Assembly: GCF_002192415.1 (NCBI RefSeq)
Contig: NZ_CP021780.1
Span: forward strand, 6,448,001-6,512,000
Source: Paenibacillus donghaensis
Lineage (GTDB): Bacteria > Bacillota > Bacilli > Paenibacillales > Paenibacillaceae
DNA: 64,000 bases
Direction of reading: 5' to 3'
Positions 48,805-57,814 of the stretch are shown here, one piece after another. The stretch's first letter is position 1; each line of letters begins with the position of its first letter. The position numbers were made by a program, and so were the translations under genes. A model generated the notes under the pieces. The model did no database searches. It was not told the origin of the DNA and saw nothing but the letters and a program-made list of their open reading frames with translations.

Positions 48805-49572
48805 TTAATGTGCTTCTTCTTCATGAATCGTCATCTGCGCGATATAAACCATCGTCAGAATGGTGAAAATAAAGGCTTGAAGTGCTCCGACAAAGATACT
48901 AAAGCCCTGCCAGATCATCAGGAACGGTATACTTGCCACGCCTAGCTTCAGAATTACGGTAATCAGCACTTCTCCCGCAAAAATATTGGCGAACAAACGA
49001 ATGGCCAGTGCTATCGGCTTCGACAGGTTCTCAATAATGTTCAGCGGCAGAAAGATCGGAAACGGCTCGATATAGTGCTTGAAGTAATGTTTGGTATTAT
49101 TCTTGATCCCGAGATAGTTCATCAGGATAAATACGACAATGGCCAGTCCGGCTGTAACGTTAATATCGGCTGTTGGCGATTTGTACCATAACAGTTCAAC
49201 ATGATCGCCCGGCATCATATTTCTCGTTGCTTCAATTACGTGGCCAAATATGGTTACCTCATGATGCGCCTTTGTAATCACCGCGAACGGTAACCCAAGA
49301 AGGTTGGATACAAAGATAAACAGGATCAGTGTGATACCAAGCGACAGATAAGGCTTGCCTTGCTTAAGAGTCATTGTGCTGGTAATAAGACCCTGCACAA
49401 ATTCCACAACCCATTCCATAAAGTTCTGCAGCTTGGAAGGATTCTCTACCGAAAGATTGCGAACCAGCAGCATAACTAGAACAAATACCACAGTACAACT
49501 GATTAAGAGCATTATTACCGCCGATAAATCAATCGGTATTCCGCCGAGCATAATCTTCGGCATGTCATGCAT
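48805..49572 (-). CDS. atpB: F0 ATP synthase subunit a
   Basis: This 255-residue integral membrane subunit has the conserved SKPIALAIRLFANIFAGEVL with the essential Arg, and a last helix ending ALQAFIFTILTMVYIAQ. GGGGGGAG precedes the ATG. It forms the proton half-channels with the c ring. Confidence 0.96.
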   Translation of the reverse strand: MHDMPKIMLGGIPIDLSAVIMLLISCTVVFVLVMLLVRNLSVENPSKLQNFMEWVVEFVQGLITSTMTLKQGKPYLSLGITLILFIFVSNLLGLPFAVITKAHHEVTIFGHVIEATRNMMPGDHVELLWYKSPTADINVTAGLAIVVFILMNYLGIKNNTKHYFKHYIEPFPIFLPLNIIENLSKPIALAIRLFANIFAGEVLITVILKLGVASIPFLMIWQGFSIFVGALQAFIFTILTMVYIAQMTIHEEEAH

Positions 49573-49602
49573 AAATTTCTCCCCCCTTTCACGTTAATCT
49601 GA

Positions 49603-49980
49603 CTAGAGTTTGTTCTTAATGCTCAGATATATTCCCGCAGGAATGGCGAGAAGCTGTGGAAGGAACAGGCCTGTAAGGGTTGCCGCCAGCGAAAAATGCT
49701 CGATCTTGACTGAAAACATGGTAACCAAAATCGCAAAACTAATCCTTGTGGCAAAACCGAGGCTGAAGGCCCTTCCTTCGTTGCTAGCTATTACCTCTGT
49801 TACTTTCCGCACCTTAAAGGCCAGAAAACGGAAATTTGCCAATCCTGCCACCATACCCAAGGACATACCCAGAGTAACTGCTCGGGTCTCATGATGGAGT
49901 GCCCAGCCCATGATCAACCCTGCTATAATAACGAGGGTCCATCTGGTAACAGCAGTGATCATGGGAGTCATATTATCCAT
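49603..49980 (-). CDS. atpI: ATP synthase subunit I
   Basis: This 125-residue protein has four membrane helices (about 10-28, 36-52, 72-92 and 98-118) and matches the ATP synthase I family, a c-ring assembly factor. It starts 8 bases inside the end of the preceding gene, so the two are translationally coupled. GGGGGAG precedes the ATG. Confidence 0.85.
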   Translation of the reverse strand: MDNMTPMITAVTRWTLVIIAGLIMGWALHHETRAVTLGMSLGMVAGLANFRFLAFKVRKVTEVIASNEGRAFSLGFATRISFAILVTMFSVKIEHFSLAATLTGLFLPQLLAIPAGIYLSIKNKL

Positions 49981-50206
49981 TCTGCTCCCCCAAAAATTTT
50001 TTGATTAGAAAAGCCACGTTGACTATGCCGAGAACCAGTCCGCTGATCGTTCCGATGGCAAGCCAGTACGTAGGTCCGTCCAGCCGGTTCATCATCCATC
50101 TTGCCGCAAAAAAACCCATAATTATGTAAGCGGCAAGCAAGGTTCCGGCACCTCCAATGACCAGCGCCGTACTTCCCAGGCTATCCTTGTTTTTTTGATC
50201 CTTCAT
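49973..50206 (-). CDS. atpZ: AtpZ/AtpI family protein
   Basis: This 77-residue protein has two membrane helices (about 16-38 and 48-68) and the LDGPTYWLAIGTISGLVLGIVN pattern of the AtpZ family, proposed to help magnesium or calcium supply to the ATP synthase. It is the first gene of the operon. The predicted promoter leaves a leader of only about 10 bases and no clear ribosome-binding site, so translation initiation may be weak. Confidence 0.8.
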   Translation of the reverse strand: MKDQKNKDSLGSTALVIGGAGTLLAAYIIMGFFAARWMMNRLDGPTYWLAIGTISGLVLGIVNVAFLIKKFLGEQNG

Positions 50207-50223
50207 GGCTACAATCCCAACTA

Positions 50224-50253
50224 ATTTTACTGAATTTCCGGACTCTTTGTCAA
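50224..50253 (-). promoter_or_regulatory. Sigma-A promoter of the atp operon
   Basis: Minus strand TTGACA (50253-50248), an 18-base spacer and TAAAAT (50229-50224). The predicted start of transcription is about 10 bases upstream of the atpZ ATG. Confidence 0.8.
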
Positions 50254-50375
50254 TTCATTGAACTTTGCCCAAAAACCTCTGAAAGGATGAAAATAATCAC
50301 AGCATAACCTTGCAAAACCATATAAACCGTACAGTTTCACTGTATGTTGATTTCAAACCATTCAGAATATCAGTT

Positions 50376-51545
50376 TCAATCATTTAAAATATTTTGTGTG
50401 AACATTGTGTGAAACCCTTCCGGACGTTGTTCATTCACTCCAAAATGGTGCAGAATCGCATTGACAATCCTCTCAGAGGCTTTGCCATCTCCGTACGGGT
50501 TGGCGGCCCGGCTCATGGACTGATAGAGTTCCTGATCTGTCAGCAGAGCATGTGTCCGTTGATACACCTTCTCCTCGTCCGTCCCTACCAGTTCCAGCGT
50601 TCCGGCCTCTATTCCTTCCGGGCGCTCGGTCGTATCACGCAGCACAAGCACAGGAACCCCAAAAGTGGGAGCTTCCTCCTGCAGGCCGCCGGAATCGGTC
50701 AGAATCAGGTGGGTATGCGGATAAAAATTGTGCAGGTCCACGACATCCAGCGGTTCAATCAACTTGATTCTCGGGTGTCCGCCGAGTATCTCATGTGCCG
50801 GTTCCTTTACTGCCGGACTCGGATGCACAGGATAAACTATGGCTACATCTTCAAATTCATCAGCGATTCTTTTGACAGCACGGAAAATATGACGGTGCGG
50901 TTCGCCTTGTGATTCCCTGCGGTGCGCCGTCATCAAAATAAGTCTTTTTCCTGAAGCAAAATCCAAAACGGGATGCCGATAGTCCGGCTTTACGGTATAT
51001 TGAAACACATCGGTTACGGTATTGCCTGTGATATAAATACTTGATTCTTTTTTGTTCTCGTGCCTCAGATTTCCTGCCGACAAATCGGTTGGAGCAAAAT
51101 GAATATCAGCCAATACACCAGTCAGCTGGCGGTTCATCTCCTCTGGATACGGGGATAATTTATTCCAGGTCCGAAGACCTGCTTCTACATGCCCAACCTG
51201 AATCTGCTGCAGGAAGGAAGCATAGCTGGCCAGGAATGTGGTCAAGGTGTCGCCATGGACGAGCACAATATCCGGTTTCGCTTCTTGAAGCACTGGTTCC
51301 AGACCTGCAAGCACACGAATCGTAATTTCATTCAGTGTCTGGCGGTCCTTCATCACATCCAGATCGTAGTCCGGGGTAATTTTGAACACTTCCAGCACTT
51401 GATCCAGCAGCTCGCGGTGCTGGGCTGTTACGCACACAACGGATTCAATATGTTCTGGATGCTTATTCAGCTCAAGAACCAGGGGAGCCATCTTAATCGC
51501 CTCAGGGCGCACTCCGAAGATCGTCATTACCTTAATTTTGGACAT
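50376..51545 (-). CDS. wecB: UDP-N-acetylglucosamine 2-epimerase (non-hydrolysing)
   Basis: This 389-residue enzyme converts UDP-GlcNAc to UDP-ManNAc for cell-wall polymers. Landmarks are VMTIFGVRPEAIKMAPL, VLVHGDT, VGHVEAGLRT, PEEMNRQLTGV, ITGNTVTDV, MTAHRRES and LTDSGGLQEEAP. The ATG at 51545 follows GGGTAGGGG; an in-frame codon at 51575 is rejected. It lies 60 bp downstream of upp with no terminator between. It links functionally with tagA and csaB 22 kb away. Confidence 0.94.
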   Translation of the reverse strand: MSKIKVMTIFGVRPEAIKMAPLVLELNKHPEHIESVVCVTAQHRELLDQVLEVFKITPDYDLDVMKDRQTLNEITIRVLAGLEPVLQEAKPDIVLVHGDTLTTFLASYASFLQQIQVGHVEAGLRTWNKLSPYPEEMNRQLTGVLADIHFAPTDLSAGNLRHENKKESSIYITGNTVTDVFQYTVKPDYRHPVLDFASGKRLILMTAHRRESQGEPHRHIFRAVKRIADEFEDVAIVYPVHPSPAVKEPAHEILGGHPRIKLIEPLDVVDLHNFYPHTHLILTDSGGLQEEAPTFGVPVLVLRDTTERPEGIEAGTLELVGTDEEKVYQRTHALLTDQELYQSMSRAANPYGDGKASERIVNAILHHFGVNEQRPEGFHTMFTQNILND

Positions 51546-51605
51546 AACCCCTACCCTCTCTGAAAATAGTTCCAAATACCTCTTGCTTCCATTATATAGC
51601 TGTTA

Positions 51606-52235
51606 TTATTTGGTTCCGTACAAACGGTCGCCCGCGTCACCCAGTCCAGGCACAATGTATCCATGCTCGTTCAGATGATCGTCCAGCGCAGCCACATAGA
51701 TATCCACATCAGGGTGAGCAGCCTGTACGGCAGCAACACCTTCAGGCGCAGCAATCAGGTTCATCATCTTGATCTGGGTGCAGCCACGGTTCTTCAGCGA
51801 AGTAATCGCCGCAATGGCCGAGCCTCCGGTTGCCAGCATCGGGTCAATTACAATCAGCTCACGCTCCTGCACATCGGTAGGAAGCTTAATATAATATTCC
51901 ACAGGCTGCAGCGTGTCCGGGTCACGGAACAGACCCACATGTCCCACCTTGGCGGCAGGCAGAAGCTTAAGTACACCTTCAAGCATGCCCAATCCGGCGC
52001 GAAGAATCGGAATCAGACCCAGCATTCTGCCAGAAATCACTTTGCTTTCGGTTTCGGCAACAGGTGTCTGTACCGTAATCGTTTCCAGCGGAATATCTCT
52101 TGTGATCTCATAAGCCATCAAAGTAGCAACTTCGTCAACATGCTCCCTGAATTCCTTCGTGTTGGTCCGCACATCGCGAATAAATGTTAGTTTGTGCTGA
52201 ATCAAAGGATGATCACAAATCACCAATTTTCCCAT
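51606..52235 (-). CDS. upp: Uracil phosphoribosyltransferase
   Basis: This 209-residue salvage enzyme makes UMP from uracil and PRPP. The PRPP loop [16 protein letters not shown], the N-terminal [14 protein letters not shown] and the C-terminal uracil-binding [18 protein letters not shown] are conserved. Length is standard. GGAGGGAC precedes the ATG. Confidence 0.97.
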   Translation of the reverse strand: MGKLVICDHPLIQHKLTFIRDVRTNTKEFREHVDEVATLMAYEITRDIPLETITVQTPVAETESKVISGRMLGLIPILRAGLGMLEGVLKLLPAAKVGHVGLFRDPDTLQPVEYYIKLPTDVQERELIVIDPMLATGGSAIAAITSLKNRGCTQIKMMNLIAAPEGVAAVQAAHPDVDIYVAALDDHLNEHGYIVPGLGDAGDRLYGTK

Positions 52236-52560
52236 TTTAACTTGTCCCTCCGGTAATTGTCAGTCTTGGTTATAGCCGCGTAAAAGCGCTTTTGTCTCTG
52301 CTCAGTGGCTAAATCCTGTCTATTATATCATCCCGGGCGACTCATTTCACCTATTACACAAATCCGTTCTCCAATTAGACGAATGGAGCGTTAGACCTAA
52401 AACAGGGATTAGTTTGTGCACATTGCGGCTTTTGATACTATTCACACTTTTTTCACTACATTTTATGAAAAATCCATGAACTTTCATGATTATTTCATTC
52501 GAATTTCATTAGATCAGCTGCTAAATTTGTGAACATTATGTAGCATTAATTTAGCCTTTA
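52236..52560. other. Gene-free interval upstream of upp
   Basis: About 330 AT-rich bases with no supported gene. It must hold the upp promoter, but I find no convincing hexamer pair. ATTTCATTCGAATTTCAT (about 52491-52508) is a partial inverted repeat. Confidence 0.4.
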
Positions 52561-52562
52561 TA

Positions 52563-52598
52563 TAAAAATCCGCCCTGGCCACATATGGACAGAGCGGA
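52563..52598 (-). terminator. Rho-independent terminator of ywlG-glyA
   Basis: Minus strand TCCGCTCTG pairs with CAGGGCGGA (one mismatch), followed by TTTTTATA, about 30 bases past the glyA stop. Confidence 0.85.
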
Positions 52599-52627
52599 AG
52601 ATTAAACCGATCAAGCGAAGCCCGAAT

Positions 52628-53875
52628 TTAGTAGTTCAGTTCAGGATAAAGCGGGAAACGGCCTGTGAGTGCAGCTACCTGGCGGCCAGCCTCTGTAAGA
52701 TTGGCTTCGTCTTTAGGGTTCTTAAGCACATTGGCAATAATACGGCCGATTTCTTCCATCGCCTGCTCATCCATCCCGCGCGAGGTAACCGCCGGAGTTC
52801 CGATACGGATGCCGCTGGTAACAAAAGGACTGGTCGGATCGAATGGAATGGCATTCTTGTTGACCGTAATTCCGATAGAATCCAGCACCTTCTCCGCATC
52901 CTTGCCGGTGATGTTCAAATTCCGGGTATCCAGCAGCATCAGGTGATTATCCGTTCCGCCCGATACAATGTTAATGCCCTCTGCAATCAGCGTCTCAGCC
53001 AGCACCTTGGCATTCTTGATCACATTCTCCGCGTAGGTCTTGAAGGAAGGCTGCAGCGCTTCACCGAAGGATACCGCCTTGGAAGCAATCACGTGCATCA
53101 ACGGTCCGCCTTGAGAGCCGGGGAATACGGCTTTGTCGATGGCGGCAGCCCATGGCTGTCTGCACATAATCATGCCTCCGCGTGGACCGCGCAGGGTTTT
53201 GTGGGTAGTGGTGGTTACGAAATGAGCATGCGGCACCGGACTTGGGTGCAGGCCTGCAGCAACCAGACCGGCAATATGAGCCATATCGACCATAAACAAA
53301 GCACCGACATCATTCGCAATCGCACCCAGCGCGGCAAAATCGATGGTGCGCGGGTACGCACTTGCTCCGGCCACAATCAGCTTAGGACGGTGTTTGAAGG
53401 CCAGCTTGCGCACTTCATCATAGTCAATCAGGAAGGTGTCTTCCTGCACACCATAGGCCACAAAGTTGTAGAGTAGGCCGGAGGCATTGACAGGACTGCC
53501 ATGAGTGAGATGGCCGCCGTGCGCCAGATTCATGCCCAGCACGGTATCTCCCGGGTTCAAGGCAGCCAGATAAACCGCCATGTTGGCCTGCGCGCCGGAG
53601 TGCGGCTGCACATTTACATGATCTGCACCAAACAGCTGCTTCGCACGGTCACGGGCCAGGTTCTCGACGATATCAACATCCTCGCAGCCCCCGTAGTAAC
53701 GTTTGCCTGGATAACCTTCTGCATATTTGTTCGTCAGTACAGAGCCCATAGCCTCAATTACCGCTTCGCTGACAATGTTCTCCGAAGCAATCAATTCGAT
53801 ATTCGCACGCTGGCGTTTCAGTTCCAATCCCATTGCTTCCAATACTGCCGGGTCACTCTTACGCAATTGCTCCAT
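52628..53875 (-). CDS. glyA: Serine hydroxymethyltransferase
   Basis: This 415-residue PLP enzyme converts serine and tetrahydrofolate to glycine and 5,10-methylene-THF. Key motifs are [40 protein letters not shown] and the PLP-lysine segment [14 protein letters not shown]. The ATG at 53875 follows AGGGAGGAAA; an in-frame codon at 53926 is rejected. It lies 56 bp after ywlG and should be under the ZTP riboswitch upstream of ywlG, which fits the one-carbon role. Confidence 0.97.
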   Translation of the reverse strand: MEQLRKSDPAVLEAMGLELKRQRANIELIASENIVSEAVIEAMGSVLTNKYAEGYPGKRYYGGCEDVDIVENLARDRAKQLFGADHVNVQPHSGAQANMAVYLAALNPGDTVLGMNLAHGGHLTHGSPVNASGLLYNFVAYGVQEDTFLIDYDEVRKLAFKHRPKLIVAGASAYPRTIDFAALGAIANDVGALFMVDMAHIAGLVAAGLHPSPVPHAHFVTTTTHKTLRGPRGGMIMCRQPWAAAIDKAVFPGSQGGPLMHVIASKAVSFGEALQPSFKTYAENVIKNAKVLAETLIAEGINIVSGGTDNHLMLLDTRNLNITGKDAEKVLDSIGITVNKNAIPFDPTSPFVTSGIRIGTPAVTSRGMDEQAMEEIGRIIANVLKNPKDEANLTEAGRQVAALTGRFPLYPELNY

Positions 53876-53931
53876 GTCTTTTGTTTCCTCCCTAGTATAT
53901 GTTTCTTTATGTGGTAAACCAGTCAATCCTG

Positions 53932-54525
53932 CTAGTCACACAGCTGCGCGCCGCTCGTCTCTGCAGCGCGGTATACCGCACGTTCGCCGCCGATCAGCGG
54001 CGGACGGCACCAGGCCGCGCTCACCCGGGCAGCGCCAATATATCGCAGAGTCGGGCGGAAAGGGACAGCGACTGTACGCAGATGCATACCAATCAGCGTC
54101 TCCCCGATATCCAGACCGGCATGGGCTTGTACCGAAGCGGCCAGCACCGGGTCTGCCATCGAGCGGTAGGCAGCGGCAGCCATCGAGCCTCCGGCCCCCG
54201 GAACAGGCACAGCGGATACTTCACCAAGGCCCAGAGCCTCAAGTAAGGACCGTTCCATAACAAGCGCACGGTTCAGATGTTCGCAGCACTGATACACCGC
54301 GTTAAAGTGATATTCGGCAGCAACCTCCTGTACACCGGCAAGCAGCTGCTGCGCAACCTCCAGCGCCCCGCCTGTGCCAATCCTCACACCGGCCACTTCG
54401 CTGGTGCTGACACCTACAACCAGAATTTTGCCTGGCCCCAGCTTGCCGGTAACAGCCAACTCCCGCAGCACTGCTGCAGTTGCAGCCGTCAGAGACAGTT
54501 GTTCCTCTTGCAAGTTATCATCCAT
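53932..54525 (-). CDS. ywlG: YwlG family protein (TIGR01440)
   Basis: This 197-residue protein of unknown function has the family features [49 protein letters not shown] and [15 protein letters not shown]. The ATG at 54525 is chosen because GGGAGG precedes it and because the in-frame extension to 54657 runs through a riboswitch and terminator. The pairing with glyA is also found in Bacillus. Confidence 0.88.
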   Translation of the reverse strand: MDDNLQEEQLSLTAATAAVLRELAVTGKLGPGKILVVGVSTSEVAGVRIGTGGALEVAQQLLAGVQEVAAEYHFNAVYQCCEHLNRALVMERSLLEALGLGEVSAVPVPGAGGSMAAAAYRSMADPVLAASVQAHAGLDIGETLIGMHLRTVAVPFRPTLRYIGAARVSAAWCRPPLIGGERAVYRAAETSGAQLCD

Positions 54526-54565
54526 CGCCTTACCTCCCTCAAGCCGCAAACACGGCTGATTTAAA

Positions 54566-54605
54566 CAAAAAAGAGCAGTCCGCAGGTAGCTGCGGATTTG
54601 CTCTT
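54566..54605 (-). terminator. ywlG: Riboswitch-linked terminator upstream of ywlG
   Basis: Minus strand AGAGCA and TCCGCA pair with TGCGGA and TGCTCT in a two-part stem with a 6-base loop, then TTTTTT. It sits between the ZTP aptamer and the ywlG ribosome-binding site, only 40 bases before the start codon, as an attenuator would. Confidence 0.8.
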
Positions 54606-54606
54606 G

Positions 54607-54683
54607 TGCCCAGGCGACCGGCCGTTTATTCCAGTGCTCCATCGTGGTTTCATCCACAGTTGTCGCCAGTTACACCGGAACCG
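54607..54683 (-). ncRNA. ZTP riboswitch (pfl motif) controlling ywlG-glyA
   Basis: On the minus strand the sequence GGTGTAACTGGCGAC, a small hairpin GTGG...CCAC, GATGGAGCA and then GGTCGCCTGGGCA match the conserved blocks and order of the ZTP (pfl) aptamer. The CTGGCGA and TCGCCTGGGC segments are the conserved pseudoknot partners. A terminator follows within a few bases. ZTP builds up when 10-formyl-THF is short, and glyA is a classic target. Identification is by eye, not by covariance search. Confidence 0.8.
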
Positions 54684-54730
54684 TTATTTGTTCTTATCTT
54701 AAAGCATGAGCCGCTGAAAATCAACCATCT

Positions 54731-55318
54731 TTACAAACGTTTCAAGCTTTCCAGCTTATCCAGAAGCCCAAACAGCGCTGTACGGATCTCTGCTGCAGCC
54801 AGCTCATAATCATCCCGCGAGCCGCCGAAAGGGTCGGAAATATCGAAGCTTGGGATTCGCTGGCGGATCTCGATGATCCGCTGGAGATCTGCCGCCTCGG
54901 GCTCTTTGCCCAACGCCAGACTCAGCTCCGCACCTGCATACAGGCTGTCCAGTTCCTGAATATCCTGCTGAACCGCCGCTTCATCCTGAACATATTCCTT
55001 TAACGTATAGGTTTTGGAAACGGCGTCAGGGAAATATTGCAGCAGATGTCTCTTATGGCCACCGGTCAAGGTAAGCACCAGATGTGCCCAACTCACATCC
55101 GGAGCGGACAGCTGTGAGGATTGAAAGTCTTCATGTACCCCTTCATCCCGCAGGATGGCTGCGGCGTGCCTGGATATTGTATTTCCGGAAATGGCAGATA
55201 CTCCGGCAGACCGCACTTCCAGCTCGATTCCGCGCTCCTTCGCAAGTTTCCGCAGAAGCCCTTCGGCCATAGGACTGCGGCACGTATTTCCGGTGCAGAC
55301 GAATAAAATATGCAGCAT
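54731..55318 (-). CDS. ywlE: Low-molecular-weight protein arginine/tyrosine phosphatase
   Basis: This 195-residue phosphatase has the P-loop VCTGNTCRSPMAEG with catalytic Cys8. Thr12 sits at the position that gives Bacillus YwlE its preference for phospho-arginine over phospho-tyrosine, and DISDPFGGS holds the general-acid Asp. The ATG at 55318 follows GGGGGTG; the codon at 55333 is rejected. YwlE counteracts McsB arginine phosphorylation in Bacillus. About 45 residues longer than Bacillus YwlE, mostly in the middle (KEYVQDEAAVQQD...). Confidence 0.9.
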   Translation of the reverse strand: MLHILFVCTGNTCRSPMAEGLLRKLAKERGIELEVRSAGVSAISGNTISRHAAAILRDEGVHEDFQSSQLSAPDVSWAHLVLTLTGGHKRHLLQYFPDAVSKTYTLKEYVQDEAAVQQDIQELDSLYAGAELSLALGKEPEAADLQRIIEIRQRIPSFDISDPFGGSRDDYELAAAEIRTALFGLLDKLESLKRL

Positions 55319-55366
55319 GCTTTGCACCCCCATGAATCAAAATAAAAATCGTTTGCCGTTATTGTA

Positions 55367-55936
55367 TCAGAAGATGAACAGCAAGCCAAACCCCAGCAGG
55401 ATCGCCCCGCCCAAGGCCTCACCGTATTCTCCAAGCCCGCGGCTGACCTTGCGCCCCAGCAGGAGGCCTGTAATCGCCATCAATCCCCCGCAGACACCAA
55501 AGGCCAGAATAGTCAGCAGCACACTGTTCACAAACATCCCCAGGGATACGCCGACCGAGAAGGAATCCACGCTGACACTCAGCGAGATCAGCAGCATCCC
55601 CCAGAGCGTGTGGTGATCAAACGCCCGTCTGCTTACTCCAGGCCAAAAGGAATTATATAACATATGTCCTCCAAGCAGCACCAGAAGACCACCCCCGACA
55701 TAAGTAGTCACCTGCCCCAGCAAATGGCCAACATAATTTCCGGTAAGCAGCCCCATGAGAGGCATCAGCACATGAAAAAAAGCAATCAGCAGACTCATTT
55801 GCAGCACATGCAGCAGACGAATCCCCTTCATGCCGATTCCTACACCAAGAGAGAAGGCATCCATTCCCAACGCTACCGCCATAATGGCTACCGTAACGGT
55901 CTGCCCCCAACCGGTATATACCTCTCCTATGCCCAT
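55367..55936 (-). CDS. mntP: Putative manganese efflux pump MntP
   Basis: This 189-residue protein has six membrane helices in two related halves, each with an acidic motif (ALGMDAFSLGVGIG and LSVSVDSFSVGVSLG) typical of MntP/YtaF transporters. The ATG at 55936 follows GGGGGG; an upstream TTG (55957) is rejected. It lies between ywlE and the Sua5 gene, the Bacillus ywlC-ywlD-ywlE order. No yybP manganese riboswitch is visible upstream. Confidence 0.88.
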   Translation of the reverse strand: MGIGEVYTGWGQTVTVAIMAVALGMDAFSLGVGIGMKGIRLLHVLQMSLLIAFFHVLMPLMGLLTGNYVGHLLGQVTTYVGGGLLVLLGGHMLYNSFWPGVSRRAFDHHTLWGMLLISLSVSVDSFSVGVSLGMFVNSVLLTILAFGVCGGLMAITGLLLGRKVSRGLGEYGEALGGAILLGFGLLFIF

Positions 55937-56028
55937 CCTCAAGCCCCCCAAGTCCAAATATCATGTATCACAACGATATGCGGACAAGTGGACAATCATG
56001 ACAAGCAGGGAGAGATTGGAGCTGCGCA

Positions 56029-56166
56029 GCAGGGCCGGGAGAAGTGCAGCCGCAAGACCGGGAGAGTTGCCGCTGCAGGGCCGGGAGAGTTGCCGCTGCA
56101 AGACCGGGAGAGCTGCGCCGCAAGACCGGGAGAACTGCGCTGCAAGACCGGGAGAGTTGCGCCGCC
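56029..56166. repeat. About six tandem copies of a 22-23-bp GC-rich unit
   Basis: The unit is close to AGACCGGGAGAGTTGCCGCTGC, with GGGCCGGGAG variants. It lies between the Sua5 stop and mntP. Several frames stay open through it on the plus strand, but only as simple Arg/Pro/Gly/Glu repeats, so it is not read as a gene. Confidence 0.8.
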
Positions 56167-56169
56167 TGA

Positions 56170-57447
56170 CTAATCGGCGTCGATCACAGAACCGCCGGCT
56201 GCCTTCATCAGCCGGTTCATGATGGCGGCGCCGAGGCCGGTAACCGGGCAGGCCTCGGCCAGAATGTAGGTCGCTCCCGCATCGTCAAAGCGCCTCAGCG
56301 CGGCATACAGGGAGCGGGCCGCCTCCTCCGGCGCGCCAAGCGAGCCGAGAGACACGACACAGGCGGCTGTGCCGGCAGGGTACAGGCCCCTATGCTCCTC
56401 AAAGAGGAGCAGGCCTGTACTCTCGCCGCGCTGCTGCGCCGCCTGCAGCCGCTCCGCGGCAGCTTCCGCGACGCGCTGCGCGGAAGCGCCGCGCACTACG
56501 CCCAGCCAGCCGCGCGGGGCATAGTGCGTGTACTTCATGCCCGGCGCGCGCGGCGCCGGGCTGCCGTCCCCGGCGGCGCGCGCAGCGCCGGGGGAACCGG
56601 CCTCAGCCGCGATGGCTCCGCCGGCGGCAGGGCCGGGCAGTGCTTCGCCGGCGGAGCTTGGCGAAGCGAATTCAAGTGCAGCTGCCGGCGACAGGTCTAC
56701 GGCAGCAACCCCTGCAACAGCGGCAAGCTGCTCCGCAGTGATGCCGCCGGGGCGCAGCACAGCGACCGTGCCGTCAGGCTGAACCTGCACCACGGTCGAT
56801 TCCAGCCCCACCCCGGCGGCACCGCCATCCAGAACGCCGCCGATGTATCCGGCCAGATCGTCCTGGACATGGGACGCCAGTGTCGGGCTGGGCCGGCCAG
56901 AGCGGTTCGCGCTCGGCGCGGCTACCGGACAGCCTGCCGCCTTCAGCAGCGCCAGCGCCACCGGATGATCAGGCATGCGGACGCCTACGGTGTCCAGCCC
57001 AGCGGTTACGCGCGGCGACAGCACGCCGGGCCGGGCAGGAAGCACCAGAGTAAGCGGGCCGGGCCAATACGCAGCCATTAACGCCGCCGCCGTTTCATGC
57101 ACTTCACTGACCAGATCATCCAGCGCGGCCACCCCGGCCACATGCACAATCAGCGGATTGTCCGAGGGACGCCCCTTGGCGGCAAACACCATTTCCACCG
57201 CAGCCGTATTCCGCGCATCCGCGCCAAGCCCATACACTGTCTCCGTAGGGAAGGCTACAGTTCCGCCTGCACGCAGCAGTGCCGCAGCTTCCGCTATGGC
57301 AGCAGTATCTTCTGCCCGCTGCCGAGCGGACAGCTCCTCCCCCTGCACCGCTGAAGAGTGTAATTTCCAGAGTAACGTATCTTTGCTGTTCCCACTTTTT
57401 CGCTGGACAGCGAATAGGGAATTCGGTCTATTTTCCATCTTAGTCAC
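56170..57447 (-). CDS. ywlC: Threonylcarbamoyl-AMP synthase (Sua5/TsaC family)
   Basis: This 425-residue enzyme makes threonylcarbamoyl-AMP for tRNA t6A. The TsaC domain (about 45-245) has GTVAFPTETVYGLGADA, KGRPSDNPLIVHV and PSANRSGRPSPT; the C-terminal Sua5 domain begins at MKYTHYAPRG. The linker between the domains is expanded to about 60 Ala/Gly/Pro/Ser-rich residues, against about 346 residues total in Bacillus. The start is uncertain: GTG at 57447 or ATG at 57438, neither with a good ribosome-binding site. It is probably co-transcribed with mntP downstream. Confidence 0.92.
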   Translation of the reverse strand: MTKMENRPNSLFAVQRKSGNSKDTLLWKLHSSAVQGEELSARQRAEDTAAIAEAAALLRAGGTVAFPTETVYGLGADARNTAAVEMVFAAKGRPSDNPLIVHVAGVAALDDLVSEVHETAAALMAAYWPGPLTLVLPARPGVLSPRVTAGLDTVGVRMPDHPVALALLKAAGCPVAAPSANRSGRPSPTLASHVQDDLAGYIGGVLDGGAAGVGLESTVVQVQPDGTVAVLRPGGITAEQLAAVAGVAAVDLSPAAALEFASPSSAGEALPGPAAGGAIAAEAGSPGAARAAGDGSPAPRAPGMKYTHYAPRGWLGVVRGASAQRVAEAAAERLQAAQQRGESTGLLLFEEHRGLYPAGTAACVVSLGSLGAPEEAARSLYAALRRFDDAGATYILAEACPVTGLGAAIMNRLMKAAGGSVIDAD

Positions 57448-57508
57448 AGTCTTTCTGCAATATATTGATGTGCCGGATCATCGTCCGGAGGAATTAGATG
57501 CGAAACTG

Positions 57509-57806
57509 GTTACTACTTAGGTTCCCTAGCCCTCTTCGCTCGTAACCCTTGCTTCGATTTCAGACGGTTGCGGACTCAGGAGCCTCTATTTGCTGTACAT
57601 AGGCCGTTTTGCAGGATTAACGGACCCAGGAGCCTCTATATCACAGAAAACCCTCGCTTTTGAGCCTGTTTTGACGACTTAGGGGCTATACGGTCCGTAA
57701 GACGTCAAAAGATCGCAGATAGGAGGAAATAGGGGCTATACGGTCCGCTAGAATGCAGGTTACCTAGTTCAAGGGCTTGGAGTCTCGCGGGGTCCTAAGT
57801 AGTAAC
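57509..57806. mobile_element. MITE-like element, 298 bp
   Basis: Left end GTTACTACTTAGGTTCCC and right end GGGGTCCTAAGTAGTAAC are inverted repeats. The 8 bases outside are CGAAACTG (57501-57508) and CGAAACCG (57807-57814), 7 of 8 identical. Inside are four copies of a unit like AACGGACCCAGGAGCCTCTAT or its complement AGGGGCTATACGGTCCGT (about 57572, 57620, 57681 and 57733), two in each orientation. These also occur in the 40310-40682 element. Confidence 0.7.
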
Positions 57807-57814
57807 CGAAACCG

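Noticed and set aside
54526..54657. 44-codon N-terminal extension of ywlG
   Set aside because: It runs through the ZTP aptamer and terminator; GGGAGG supports the ATG at 54525.
56029..56166. CRISPR array or repeat protein gene
   Set aside because: Head-to-tail units without spacers; encoded peptides are simple repeats without a start signal.
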